Assembly: GCA_013695565.1 (NCBI GenBank)
Contig: JACDAG010000316.1
Coordinates: 1 to 10,861 of the forward strand
DNA length: 10,861 bases
Reading direction: 5' to 3'
Source: Bradyrhizobium sp.
Lineage (GTDB): Bacteria; Pseudomonadota; Alphaproteobacteria; Rhizobiales; Xanthobacteraceae
The notes below the pieces were generated by a model. It worked only from the letters and a program-made list of their open reading frames with translations. It did no database searches and had not been told where the DNA came from. A program made the position numbers and the translations under genes. Below, piece by piece: positions 1 to 6,512 of this stretch; position 1 is the stretch's first letter; each line of letters starts with the position of its first letter.

Positions 1-849
1 GCCCTGATATGACAGCGGCTTGGAACTGACGACATGCCCGTTCACGCGGCGGCAATGCGGCGTGGTGAAGACTTCCTCGGTCGGGATGTTGGCGTTGCAG
101 GTGATGCCGTTCTTGGCCATCGACGCGCCGCCTTCCCATTCATGGCCATCCGCAAGGCCGATCGTGAGATCAGTTCCCGGCCCCGAGTATTTCAGCGCGT
201 GGAAACGCTGGCCGTTCAGCCATTGGGTGCGCTCGCGCAGCACCGCGTTATGCTTTTCCCATGCCGCGACCGCGCCATCCTGATCGACGCGCGAGGCCGC
301 AAAGATGGCGTCCGCCAGCTTTGCTATCGCGACATCTTCCGCCACATCAGGGAATACCTGCTTTGCCCATGCCTGGCTCGGATAGGCGATGATGTTCCAG
401 TTGGTTTCGAAATTGACGATCTTTTCCAGCGCCGGCTGATAGGCCATCGAATTGGCCTTGCTGGCGCGAGCGACCTTGGTCGGATCCTCGCCCGACAGCA
501 GCATCGGATTGTCGCCGACGATCGCGAGCCGCGCGGTGTTGGCGGCGAACGCCTTTGCCATACCCTCATAGAGCCAACCGGCGGCACGATCGAAACCGTC
601 ATTGTGGCCGTAGCGATAGCGCGACAGCGTGATCTCCTCGTCGGACAAAAACGGTGTCACCAGCCCGGCACCGGCCTTGTAGGCGTGCTCGGCAATCTTG
701 CGCACCAGCGGCAGCGCCGCCGACGGCGCGGTCAGCAGCAGATCCTGCCCCGGCTGCAGCTGCAAGCCGACCCTGACCGCGACCTCGGCGAGGCGGTCGA
801 GTTTCACGGGATCGATCGGCGTCGAAAAATTACGTTCGTGTGCGGTCAT
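1..849 (-). CDS. Aminopeptidase of peptidase family M29 (AmpS/aminopeptidase T type), 3' end cut by window edge
   Basis: The first 283 residues of a leftward gene; the frame is open to the edge, so the C-terminus lies outside. Family M29 enzymes are cytoplasmic two-metal aminopeptidases of roughly 410 residues that release N-terminal amino acids. Visible hallmarks are the N-terminal 'LDRLAEVAVRVGLQLQPGQ' region (18-35), 'GDNPMLLSGEDP' (112-123), the 'GTDLTIGLADGHEWEGG' strand (225-241) and 'NIPTEEVFTTPH' (254-265). One of Glu258/Glu259 should be the first metal ligand. The other expected metal/catalytic residues (Glu, His, Tyr, His, Asp) lie beyond the edge, so activity cannot be judged. The ATG has a good ribosome binding site (GAGGG, about six bases upstream). 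It follows the lyase gene by 54 bp on the same strand and may be co-transcribed. No signal peptide is visible. Family assignment is firm; the natural substrate is unknown. Confidence 0.9.
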   Translation of the reverse strand, partial: MTAHERNFSTPIDPVKLDRLAEVAVRVGLQLQPGQDLLLTAPSAALPLVRKIAEHAYKAGAGLVTPFLSDEEITLSRYRYGHNDGFDRAAGWLYEGMAKAFAANTARLAIVGDNPMLLSGEDPTKVARASKANSMAYQPALEKIVNFETNWNIIAYPSQAWAKQVFPDVAEDVAIAKLADAIFAASRVDQDGAVAAWEKHNAVLRERTQWLNGQRFHALKYSGPGTDLTIGLADGHEWEGGASMAKNGITCNANIPTEEVFTTPHCRRVNGHVVSSKPLSYQG

Positions 850-903
850 GACAGGCCCTCAAATCAATCGTTGATACAGAGATAGGCGAACCGGTGCGAT
901 CCT

Positions 904-2265
904 TCAACGCCCGGACGACGCCAGCACGCGATCCACCATCTCGGGCGCGAGGCCGAGATAGTTCTTCGGCGAGGTCAGGCGATCGATGGTCGCGCGATCG
1001 ATGCGCGATGCGACCCGCGGATCGGCGGACAGCGCGTCCGCCAGCGTCATGCTTTTCTCATTGGCCATTCTACAGGCGTCATAGACGACATCATGCGCCT
1101 CCTGCCGGCCGATGTCGGGAGCGAGCCCCATCATCACGGCTTCGGCGACGATCAGCCCGCGGCTGATGTCGAGATTTTCGGACATCTTTTTCTCGTCGAC
1201 AATCAGGCCGCCGAGGGCGAATTTCGCCTGATGCAGCGCGCCAGCAGTGAGTACAAAGCTTTCCGGGATCGCCATCCACTCGGCATGCCATGGGCCGGTG
1301 GCGCGCTCAAAATCCTGCACCATCGCATCCAGCATCAGACCGGCATGCTGGCGTACGCCCTTGCACGCCGCCAGCATCAGTTCCGACGAGATCGGATTGC
1401 GCTTCTGCGGCATGGTCGATGACGCGCCGCGGCCCTTGACGAAGGGTTCGTAGAGTTCGCCGAATTCGGTCGAGGCCATGATCATGATGTCGAGCGCGAT
1501 CTTGCCGAGCGAGCCGGTGACGAGGCCGAAGAAATTGATGACTTCGGCGAGCCCGTCGCGCGCGACGTGCCAGGTCGAGACGGGAACGCCGAGCCCGAGT
1601 TCCTCGCACAGCGCCTTCTGAACAGCAAACCCCTTGTCGCCGATCGAGGCGAGCGTGCCGGCGGCACCGGCGAACTGGCCGACCAGGACGCGCGGCTTCA
1701 ATTGCGCGAGACGCTCGGCATGACGGTCGAACATCGCCAGATAAATCGCGGTTTTGTAGCCGAACGTCACCGGTAGCGCCTGCTGCAGATGGGTGCGTCC
1801 CGCCATCGGCGTATCGCGATAGCGCTTCGAGAGGTTAGCGAGGATGCCGCGCAGGGCCGAGATATCCGCCTCGATGATCTCAAGGCCGGCGCGGACCTGC
1901 AGGACCACAGCGGTATCCATGATGTCCTGCGTGGTCGCGCCCCAATGCACGTAGCGGCCGGCGTCGCCGCATTGCTTCGCCATCTGGTGCACCAGCGGCA
2001 GGATCGGGTAGCCGACGATGTCCGTCTCGCTGCGCAAGAGGTCGAAATCGAAAGCCGAGACATCGGTACGCCTGGCGATTTCCTCCGCCGCCTCCGCCGG
2101 GATCACGCCGCAGCGCGCCTCGGCCCTCGCCAGCGCGACCTCGACTTCGGCGTAGCGCGAGATCAGGCTGAAATCCGAAAATACCTCGCGCATCGCCGGC
2201 GTGCCGAAGGCGTCGCGGAACAGGATGGAATCGAGGACGGTGGTCGAGGTCGGAAAGGCGGGCAT
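904..2265 (-). CDS. Fumarase/aspartase-superfamily lyase, PcaB-like (3-carboxy-cis,cis-muconate cycloisomerase / adenylosuccinate lyase family)
   Basis: A cytoplasmic enzyme expected to be a homotetramer with active sites formed from three subunits, as in the superfamily. With the start used here it is 453 residues. Conserved blocks are 'HWGATTQDIMDT' (107-118), 'THLQQALP' (158-165) and the signature loop 'GRGASSTMPQKRNP' (278-291), whose serine pair (282/283) holds the catalytic base. The N-terminus and signature loop resemble PcaB, which forms a muconolactone in protocatechuate breakdown. No other pca gene is nearby, so adenylosuccinate-lyase-like or other C-N or C-C lyase activity on a substituted succinate is equally possible. 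The start at 2265 was chosen because AGGAA precedes it at suitable spacing; an in-frame ATG at 2301 would add 12 residues but has no clear ribosome binding site. It lies downstream of the SDR-like gene and upstream of the aminopeptidase. Family is certain; substrate is not. Confidence 0.88.
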   Translation of the reverse strand: MPAFPTSTTVLDSILFRDAFGTPAMREVFSDFSLISRYAEVEVALARAEARCGVIPAEAAEEIARRTDVSAFDFDLLRSETDIVGYPILPLVHQMAKQCGDAGRYVHWGATTQDIMDTAVVLQVRAGLEIIEADISALRGILANLSKRYRDTPMAGRTHLQQALPVTFGYKTAIYLAMFDRHAERLAQLKPRVLVGQFAGAAGTLASIGDKGFAVQKALCEELGLGVPVSTWHVARDGLAEVINFFGLVTGSLGKIALDIMIMASTEFGELYEPFVKGRGASSTMPQKRNPISSELMLAACKGVRQHAGLMLDAMVQDFERATGPWHAEWMAIPESFVLTAGALHQAKFALGGLIVDEKKMSENLDISRGLIVAEAVMMGLAPDIGRQEAHDVVYDACRMANEKSMTLADALSADPRVASRIDRATIDRLTSPKNYLGLAPEMVDRVLASSGR

Positions 2266-2331
2266 GTGGTTTCCTGCAGGCAAATCGTTGGAATGACTCA
2301 TGCCACAATCATCGCCCGTTGGGAAAGCCGA

Positions 2332-3042
2332 TCACCATTTCTCGTGCTGGGTCCGGACATCGAGTTCGAACGACCAGGCGCGCGGCGGTTGTTTGTGCAG
2401 GAACACAAAGCCATCGACGATGCCCTCGATGCTGATCAAGCGCTCCTCGCGGCTGGCGGCCTCCGGGAAACGCGTCTTGATCTTTTCGCCGCCGATCGCA
2501 CCGTCAACAACAACGTGGCCGACATGGATGCCGTCGCCGGCATATTCCTTGGCCATCGCCTGCGCCAACGTGCGCAAGCCCGCCTTCGACGAATTGAAGG
2601 CGCCGTAACCCGAGCGACCGCGAAGCGAGGCGCTCGCGCCGGTGAAGAGCAAGCTCCCTGCCCCCTTGGGCGCCATGCGGCGAACCGCCTCGCGCCCGAA
2701 CAGGAAGCCGCCGAAGCACACCACGCGCCAGCTTTGTTCGAAATAGTCGGCCGTCATGTCGATGATCTTGCCGGCCGTATTGTTTCCGGCGTTGTAGATC
2801 GCGAGTTCGAGGTCGGCGCCGGCCTTGTCGAACAGGGCGATAGTATCGGCTTCACTGGTGGCGTCGGCAACGACGGCAGTTGCGCGCCCGCCGGCCGCGA
2901 CGATGTCGGAAACGACCGCATCGAGCGCCGCTTTGGTGCGGCCGGCCACGAGAACGTTGAGGCCTTCGGCGGCGAACCGCTTGCAGAGTTGCGCGCCCAG
3001 CCCCTGATCAGGCCCAACACCGATAACAATCGCCGTTCCCAT
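2332..3042 (-). CDS. Short-chain dehydrogenase/reductase-like protein with Phe at the catalytic Tyr position (SDR_c10-like)
   Basis: A 236-residue Rossmann-fold protein. The nucleotide-binding glycine motif is atypical: 'GVGPDQGLG' (8-16) instead of TGxxxGxG. 'NAGNN' (84-88) matches the usual NAG motif. Ser137 or Ser139 sits where the catalytic Ser is expected, but the YxxxK motif reads 'FNSSK' (149-153): Lys153 is kept and the Tyr is Phe. From the literature, classical SDR subgroup 10 has an imperfect glycine motif and Phe in place of Tyr, so this fits an existing subgroup rather than a random mutation. Whether such proteins catalyse NAD(P)-dependent redox chemistry is unclear. The ATG has a strong ribosome binding site (AGGAGA, six bases upstream). 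It is followed by the lyase gene on the same strand (66-bp gap to the chosen start), suggesting a shared transcript and possibly a shared pathway. Tyr146 lies three residues before the Phe and could in principle substitute. Confidence 0.9.
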   Translation of the reverse strand: MGTAIVIGVGPDQGLGAQLCKRFAAEGLNVLVAGRTKAALDAVVSDIVAAGGRATAVVADATSEADTIALFDKAGADLELAIYNAGNNTAGKIIDMTADYFEQSWRVVCFGGFLFGREAVRRMAPKGAGSLLFTGASASLRGRSGYGAFNSSKAGLRTLAQAMAKEYAGDGIHVGHVVVDGAIGGEKIKTRFPEAASREERLISIEGIVDGFVFLHKQPPRAWSFELDVRTQHEKW

Positions 3043-3079
3043 CTATCTCTCCTGCGTTTGAGCTGGTTCGTTGCTATAT

Positions 3080-3090
3080 ATGATTATCAT
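3080..3090. promoter_or_regulatory. AT-rich palindrome ATGATnATCAT upstream of the SDR-like gene
   Basis: A perfect 11-bp palindrome, read ATGATAATCAT on the gene strand, in an AT-rich patch (about 3073-3100) between the Bug gene stop and the SDR start. It equals the core of the classical Fur-box consensus, although the flanks match poorly (about 13 of 19 positions overall). It lies about 40 bp before the SDR start codon, where an operator or promoter could sit. Function is inferred from position and symmetry only; it may be just an AT-rich promoter. Confidence 0.25.
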
Positions 3091-3148
3091 CATTTCAATT
3101 GGCGCAAGTTCCGCATTTTGGCCCGTTCACGAGGATATGAGCGTGAGA

Positions 3149-4120
3149 TCACTCCGGCTGGATGCCGGCCACTCTCGTATATTCGGTCCAGCGCTCGCGC
3201 TCGGCCCGCACCTCCGCCTCGCAGGCGGCGAGATCGGTGATGTCGTAGGACAGGCCGAACTCGTCCATCCGCCGGCGCACCTCGGGCGAGGTCTGGGCCT
3301 CGTTGATCAGCCCGTGTAACTGCACCACGATTTCCTTCGACGTGGCGGATGGAACGGCCATGCCGAGGAAACCCGTGAGCTGGAATCCCGGAAAGGTCTC
3401 GGCGACCGCGGGCACGTCAGGCGTCGCCGACGCCCGGGTCAATCGCGTGATCGCCAAAGGACGCAGTTGGTTGTTCTGCAGATACTGATTCGACGCCGTC
3501 GTATCCATGCACAGGCAGTGGATTTCACCGCTGATCAGATCAGCGACCGCATTGGCGATCGCCCGATACGGCACGCCCTGCAGTTCGATTCCGGCCAAAC
3601 GACTTAGATATTCCGGCGGCGTGCGCGATGACGCGTTGAAATGGCCGAACGTCAGTTTGCCGGGAGCGGCCCTGGCAGCCGCAATGAAGCCGGCGAGATC
3701 GCGCCACGGCGCCTGCGGCCGCACCATGAAATAGCTGCCGCTGGAGCGGAATACCCCGACGATGGTGAAATCCTTTGCCGGATCGTAGGCGAGATTGCGC
3801 ACCAGACTCATATTGGCGGCGTGGGTCGAGGTGGTGATCAGCAGCACCGTGTAGCCGTCGGGCTCGGCGGTCTTCACCGCCATGGTGCCGATGATGCCGT
3901 TGGCGCCCGGACGGTTGTCGATGACGACGGCTTGTTTGGTCCGCTCCTCGATCTGCTTGCCGATCAGGCGGGCGGTGATGTCGCCGGAGCCGCCGGGCCC
4001 GAACGGCACGATGATCCTGATCGGCCGCGACGGGTATGGCGCGGCTTGCGCCGCGGTGGGAGTGAAGGCGCTGGCGATCAGCGCAAGGAGGGAACGACGG
4101 TCGATCCCGGTTTTGTGCAT
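3149..4120 (-). CDS. Bug/TctC-family tripartite tricarboxylate transporter solute-binding protein
   Basis: A 323-residue periplasmic binding protein. An N-terminal signal is present: 'DRRSLLALIAS' (7-17) has a twin-arginine-like start, and 'AQA' (24-26) is a likely cleavage site. The mature part opens with 'YPSRPIRIIVPFGPGGSGD' (29-47), the classic Bug N-terminal loop, followed by 'VIDNRPGANGIIGT' (66-79). Both line the carboxylate-binding pocket in solved Bug proteins, which bind organic acids, amino acids or related compounds. No TctA or TctB membrane genes are in the window, so this is an orphan binding protein, as is common in the family. The ATG (GAGGCG upstream) comes 13 bp after the helicase stop, implying read-through from that gene. 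Its more natural partners are the SDR, lyase and aminopeptidase genes downstream. Ligand unknown. Confidence 0.93.
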   Translation of the reverse strand: MHKTGIDRRSLLALIASAFTPTAAQAAPYPSRPIRIIVPFGPGGSGDITARLIGKQIEERTKQAVVIDNRPGANGIIGTMAVKTAEPDGYTVLLITTSTHAANMSLVRNLAYDPAKDFTIVGVFRSSGSYFMVRPQAPWRDLAGFIAAARAAPGKLTFGHFNASSRTPPEYLSRLAGIELQGVPYRAIANAVADLISGEIHCLCMDTTASNQYLQNNQLRPLAITRLTRASATPDVPAVAETFPGFQLTGFLGMAVPSATSKEIVVQLHGLINEAQTSPEVRRRMDEFGLSYDITDLAACEAEVRAERERWTEYTRVAGIQPE

Positions 4121-4133
4121 GAAGCGCCTCTAA

Positions 4134-6173
4134 TCAGTCGCGGAATTTCTTCTTTTTCTTCTTCGCAAATGCAGGTTTCGTAGCGCCGTCAATCTTCGGC
4201 TTGCCGGCGTAAGCGGGCTTCTCCCGGAACGGCCGCTTTTTATCGTAACGCCTTTCCTTGTCGAATCCAGATGGCTTTTCGCTGCGAAGCTTATCGTCAT
4301 AAGGCTTGGCATCGCGCGATTTTCCGCCGGGCGGTTTGTTGCTCCAGGGCTTTTCGTCTCGCGGCTTGTCTTCGCGAGTTTTGTCATCCCGGGGCTTATC
4401 CTGCCACGGCTTGCCGTGCGGCCTCGGCGCCCTCTCCTCACGCTCGCGTGCGGGCGGCCGTGTTTCGGCAGCCGGCTGGGCCTGCGGGCCATCGGGCAAC
4501 GCCTCGATGCGAATATTGTCTTCCTTGTCCGGACGGCGGATCTTCACCGCGAAGGATTCCGCTGCGCGCGCCGAAATCTCGAACTCGGTGGTGGTGTCCA
4601 TGACGCGGATGGCGCCGATGTCTGTTTTGTCGATGCCGCCGCGGCGGCAGATCATCGGCAACAACCAGCGCGCTTCCGCGTTCTTGCGGCTGCCGATCGA
4701 GGCGCGGAACCAGACGCCGCCCTCGCCCATGACGTGGCGCGCCGACGGCTTCGACGACGGGTTTCTTGGCTTCGACCGCGGCCCGGCGTCGCGATCGTTG
4801 CCGCGCGGTGCCCGGCTGTCGCGTTCGCGGCCGCGATCCTCGCGGCCCCGGCTGCGATGTTCGCCGGGATCGATGATGTCTTCGGGCGACGGCAGCCGCG
4901 CGCGATAGAGCCGGGCGAGTGCCGCGGCAATATCTTCCGCGGACCGCTCGGCGAGCAGGGCCTGCGCCAGCATCAAATCCTCGGGCGTGGTTTCTTCGGC
5001 GAACAGCGCATCCTTCAGCATGCGCTCCTGGTCGAGCTTGCGGATCTCATCGGCTTGCGGCGGGGTACCCCAGCTCGCATCGATGCCGGCCAAATTCAGC
5101 AGCACTTCCGCACGCCGCTTTCGCGCCGGCGGCACCAGCAACACGCTCACACCCTTGCGCCCCGCGCGGCCGGTGCGGCCGGAGCGATGCTGCATGACTT
5201 CGGGATCGTTCGGAATATCGGCGTGGATGACGAGATCGAGGCTCGGCAGATCGATACCGCGCGCCGCGACATCGGTCGCGACGCAGACCCGGGCGCGACC
5301 GTCGCGCAGTGCCTGCAGCGCGTGGGTGCGCTCGCTCTGGGTCAATTCGCCCGACAGGGCCACGACCGAGAAGCCGCGCTCCGACAGGGTTGCCTGCAGA
5401 TGCCGCACCGCTTCGCGGGTATTGCAGAACACCAGCGCGCTCGGCGATTCGAAGAAGCGCAAGGTGTTGACGACCGCATGGTCGACATCGCCGGCTGCGA
5501 TCCGGATGGCGCGGTAATCGATGTCGGCATGACCGCCTTCGTCGCCGCCGACCTCGATACGGAAAGCCTCTTGCTGATATTCCTTGGCCAGCGCGACGAT
5601 GACGCGCGGCAGGGTCGCAGAGAACAGCAGTGTGCGGCGGGTCTCCGGCGTGGTCTCGAGGATGAATTCCATATCCTCGCGAAAGCCGAGATCGAGCATT
5701 TCGTCGGCCTCGTCGAGCACGACGGCTTTCAATTCGGAAATGTCGAGACGGTTGCGCCTTAGATGATCGCACAGCCGGCCCGGCGTGCCGACCACGATGT
5801 GGGCACCGGCCGCGAGTTCGCGCTGTTCGCGGCGCGGGTCCATGCCGCCGACGCAGGAAACCACGCGCGCATCGGCGTATTGATAGAGCCAGGCAAGTTC
5901 GCGATGGACCTGAAGCGCCAGTTCGCGCGTCGGCGCAACGATCAGCGCCAGCGGCGCGCCGGCCCGCTCGAAGCGCTCGGCATCGCCGAGCAGTTCGGCG
6001 GCGATCGCCAGCCCGTAGGCGACGGTTTTGCCGGAGCCGGTCTGCGCCGAAACCAGGAGATCACGGCCGGAGGCGTCATTCGCCAGCACGGCGGTCTGAA
6101 CCGGCGTCAGGGAATCGAAATTGCGCTCGGCCAGGGCTCGGGCGAGCGGCGGACTTGTGGTCAGGGATGTCAC
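4134..6173 (-). CDS. DEAD-box ATP-dependent RNA helicase with DbpA-type RNA-binding domain and long basic tail
   Basis: A 679-residue cytoplasmic RNA helicase, expected to unwind RNA duplexes in ribosome assembly, RNA decay or cold adaptation. All motifs are present: Q motif 'FDSLTPVQ' (19-26), Walker A 'AQTGSGKT' (43-50), 'PTRELALQ' (81-88), 'TPGR' (130-133), 'DEAD' (154-157), 'SAT' (185-187), 'LVFCNTR' (247-253), 'ATDVAARGID' (299-308) and 'HRSGRTGRAG' (329-338). An Arg/Asp/Glu-rich linker (about 437-475) leads to a DbpA/CsdA-like RNA-binding domain (about 486-558). A disordered basic tail (561-679) ends in six lysines. Within it ten lysines (588 to 633) recur every five residues. Closest in design to DeaD/CsdA and RhlE-type helicases; the exact orthologue is unclear. 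The start is GTG, with a weak AAGG ten bases upstream; 'LARALAERNFDSLTPVQ' just after it fits this start. Expression probably depends on the structured leader upstream. Confidence 0.95.
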   Translation of the reverse strand: MTSLTTSPPLARALAERNFDSLTPVQTAVLANDASGRDLLVSAQTGSGKTVAYGLAIAAELLGDAERFERAGAPLALIVAPTRELALQVHRELAWLYQYADARVVSCVGGMDPRREQRELAAGAHIVVGTPGRLCDHLRRNRLDISELKAVVLDEADEMLDLGFREDMEFILETTPETRRTLLFSATLPRVIVALAKEYQQEAFRIEVGGDEGGHADIDYRAIRIAAGDVDHAVVNTLRFFESPSALVFCNTREAVRHLQATLSERGFSVVALSGELTQSERTHALQALRDGRARVCVATDVAARGIDLPSLDLVIHADIPNDPEVMQHRSGRTGRAGRKGVSVLLVPPARKRRAEVLLNLAGIDASWGTPPQADEIRKLDQERMLKDALFAEETTPEDLMLAQALLAERSAEDIAAALARLYRARLPSPEDIIDPGEHRSRGREDRGRERDSRAPRGNDRDAGPRSKPRNPSSKPSARHVMGEGGVWFRASIGSRKNAEARWLLPMICRRGGIDKTDIGAIRVMDTTTEFEISARAAESFAVKIRRPDKEDNIRIEALPDGPQAQPAAETRPPAREREERAPRPHGKPWQDKPRDDKTREDKPRDEKPWSNKPPGGKSRDAKPYDDKLRSEKPSGFDKERRYDKKRPFREKPAYAGKPKIDGATKPAFAKKKKKKFRD

Positions 6174-6181
6174 GAGATCAG

Positions 6182-6277
6182 AACCTTAATGGGCGCATCT
6201 GCGCCGGAATGCCTGACAACGCCTCGAACCATACGATTGAGGCTGCCGGCTGGAGGATGCGCGGGTCTCATGACCCG
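6182..6277 (-). promoter_or_regulatory. Structured leader of the helicase mRNA
   Basis: Directly upstream of the helicase GTG, the leftward transcript can form hairpins. Arms ggcgca/tgcgcc at 6192-6197 and 6200-6205 have a two-base gap and stand just before the likely ribosome binding site (AAGG at 6182-6185). Arms cgggtc/gacccg at 6262-6267 and 6272-6277 have a four-base loop. A weaker pairing (cctc/gagg) spans 6222-6242. Long structured leaders are known for cold-shock helicase mRNAs such as deaD. A regulatory role here is inferred from position; folding has not been computed. Confidence 0.4.
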
Positions 6278-6381
6278 AACGATTTGAATGAGATAGGCAC
6301 CCTTTAGGCCATTCGCAGCCAAAGCGCCATGGAATGTTGGTGGAGGCTGCATTGCGTCGTTAACAGCAGGCTATGGTGTTG

Positions 6382-6409
6382 ATATTACGATGATATTCAG
6401 ATTCGTCAT
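6382..6409 (-). promoter_or_regulatory. Candidate sigma-70-type promoter for the helicase
   Basis: On the leftward strand ATGACG (6409-6404) and TAATAT (6387-6382) are 16 bases apart, each matching four of six consensus bases. The -35-like hexamer is the end of the palindromic repeat next to it. Two copies of TGATATT (6380-6386, 6391-6397) overlap the -10 region with an 11-bp period. Transcription from here would give a leader of about 200 nt. The matches are weak, and GC-rich alphaproteobacterial promoters are hard to call by eye. Confidence 0.25.
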
Positions 6410-6512
6410 TGCGAGCGAAGCGAAGCAATCCATCGTGCCCAACAAAGAAAGAGTGGATTGCTTCGCTACGCTCTCATGCACAAACGCTCCGCGTTTGTTG
6501 CAGACAATGACG
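6404..6512. repeat. Composite palindromic repeat (REP-like)
   Basis: The unit is bounded by CGTCATTG (6404-6411) and its exact complement CAATGACG (6505-6512). Inside, 6413-6432 pairs with 6454-6473 over 20 bp with one mismatch, 14 bp of it perfect. A second hairpin of 7 bp with a three-base loop, caaacgc/gcgtttg, lies at 6481-6497. From memory, this sequence type is interspersed in many copies between genes in Bradyrhizobium and relatives. No transposase is nearby. Confidence 0.7.

Noticed and set aside
34..885. Rightward open frame of 283 codons opposite the aminopeptidase
   Set aside because: Antisense to a clear M29 aminopeptidase with a good ribosome binding site; no domain and no ribosome binding site of its own.
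1789..3240. Long rightward open frame of 483 codons opposite the lyase and SDR-like genes
   Set aside because: It is antisense to two well-supported genes, crosses their boundary, lacks any recognisable domain and has the Arg/Ala/Gly-rich composition typical of shadow frames in GC-rich DNA.
4416..5762. Rightward open frame of 448 codons opposite the helicase
   Set aside because: It lies wholly antisense to a gene with every DEAD-box motif; its composition is that of a mirrored frame and no domain is visible.
6404..6512. Single CRISPR-like unit
   Set aside because: There is one palindromic unit with no regularly spaced direct repeats or spacers and no cas gene; it fits an interspersed palindromic repeat.
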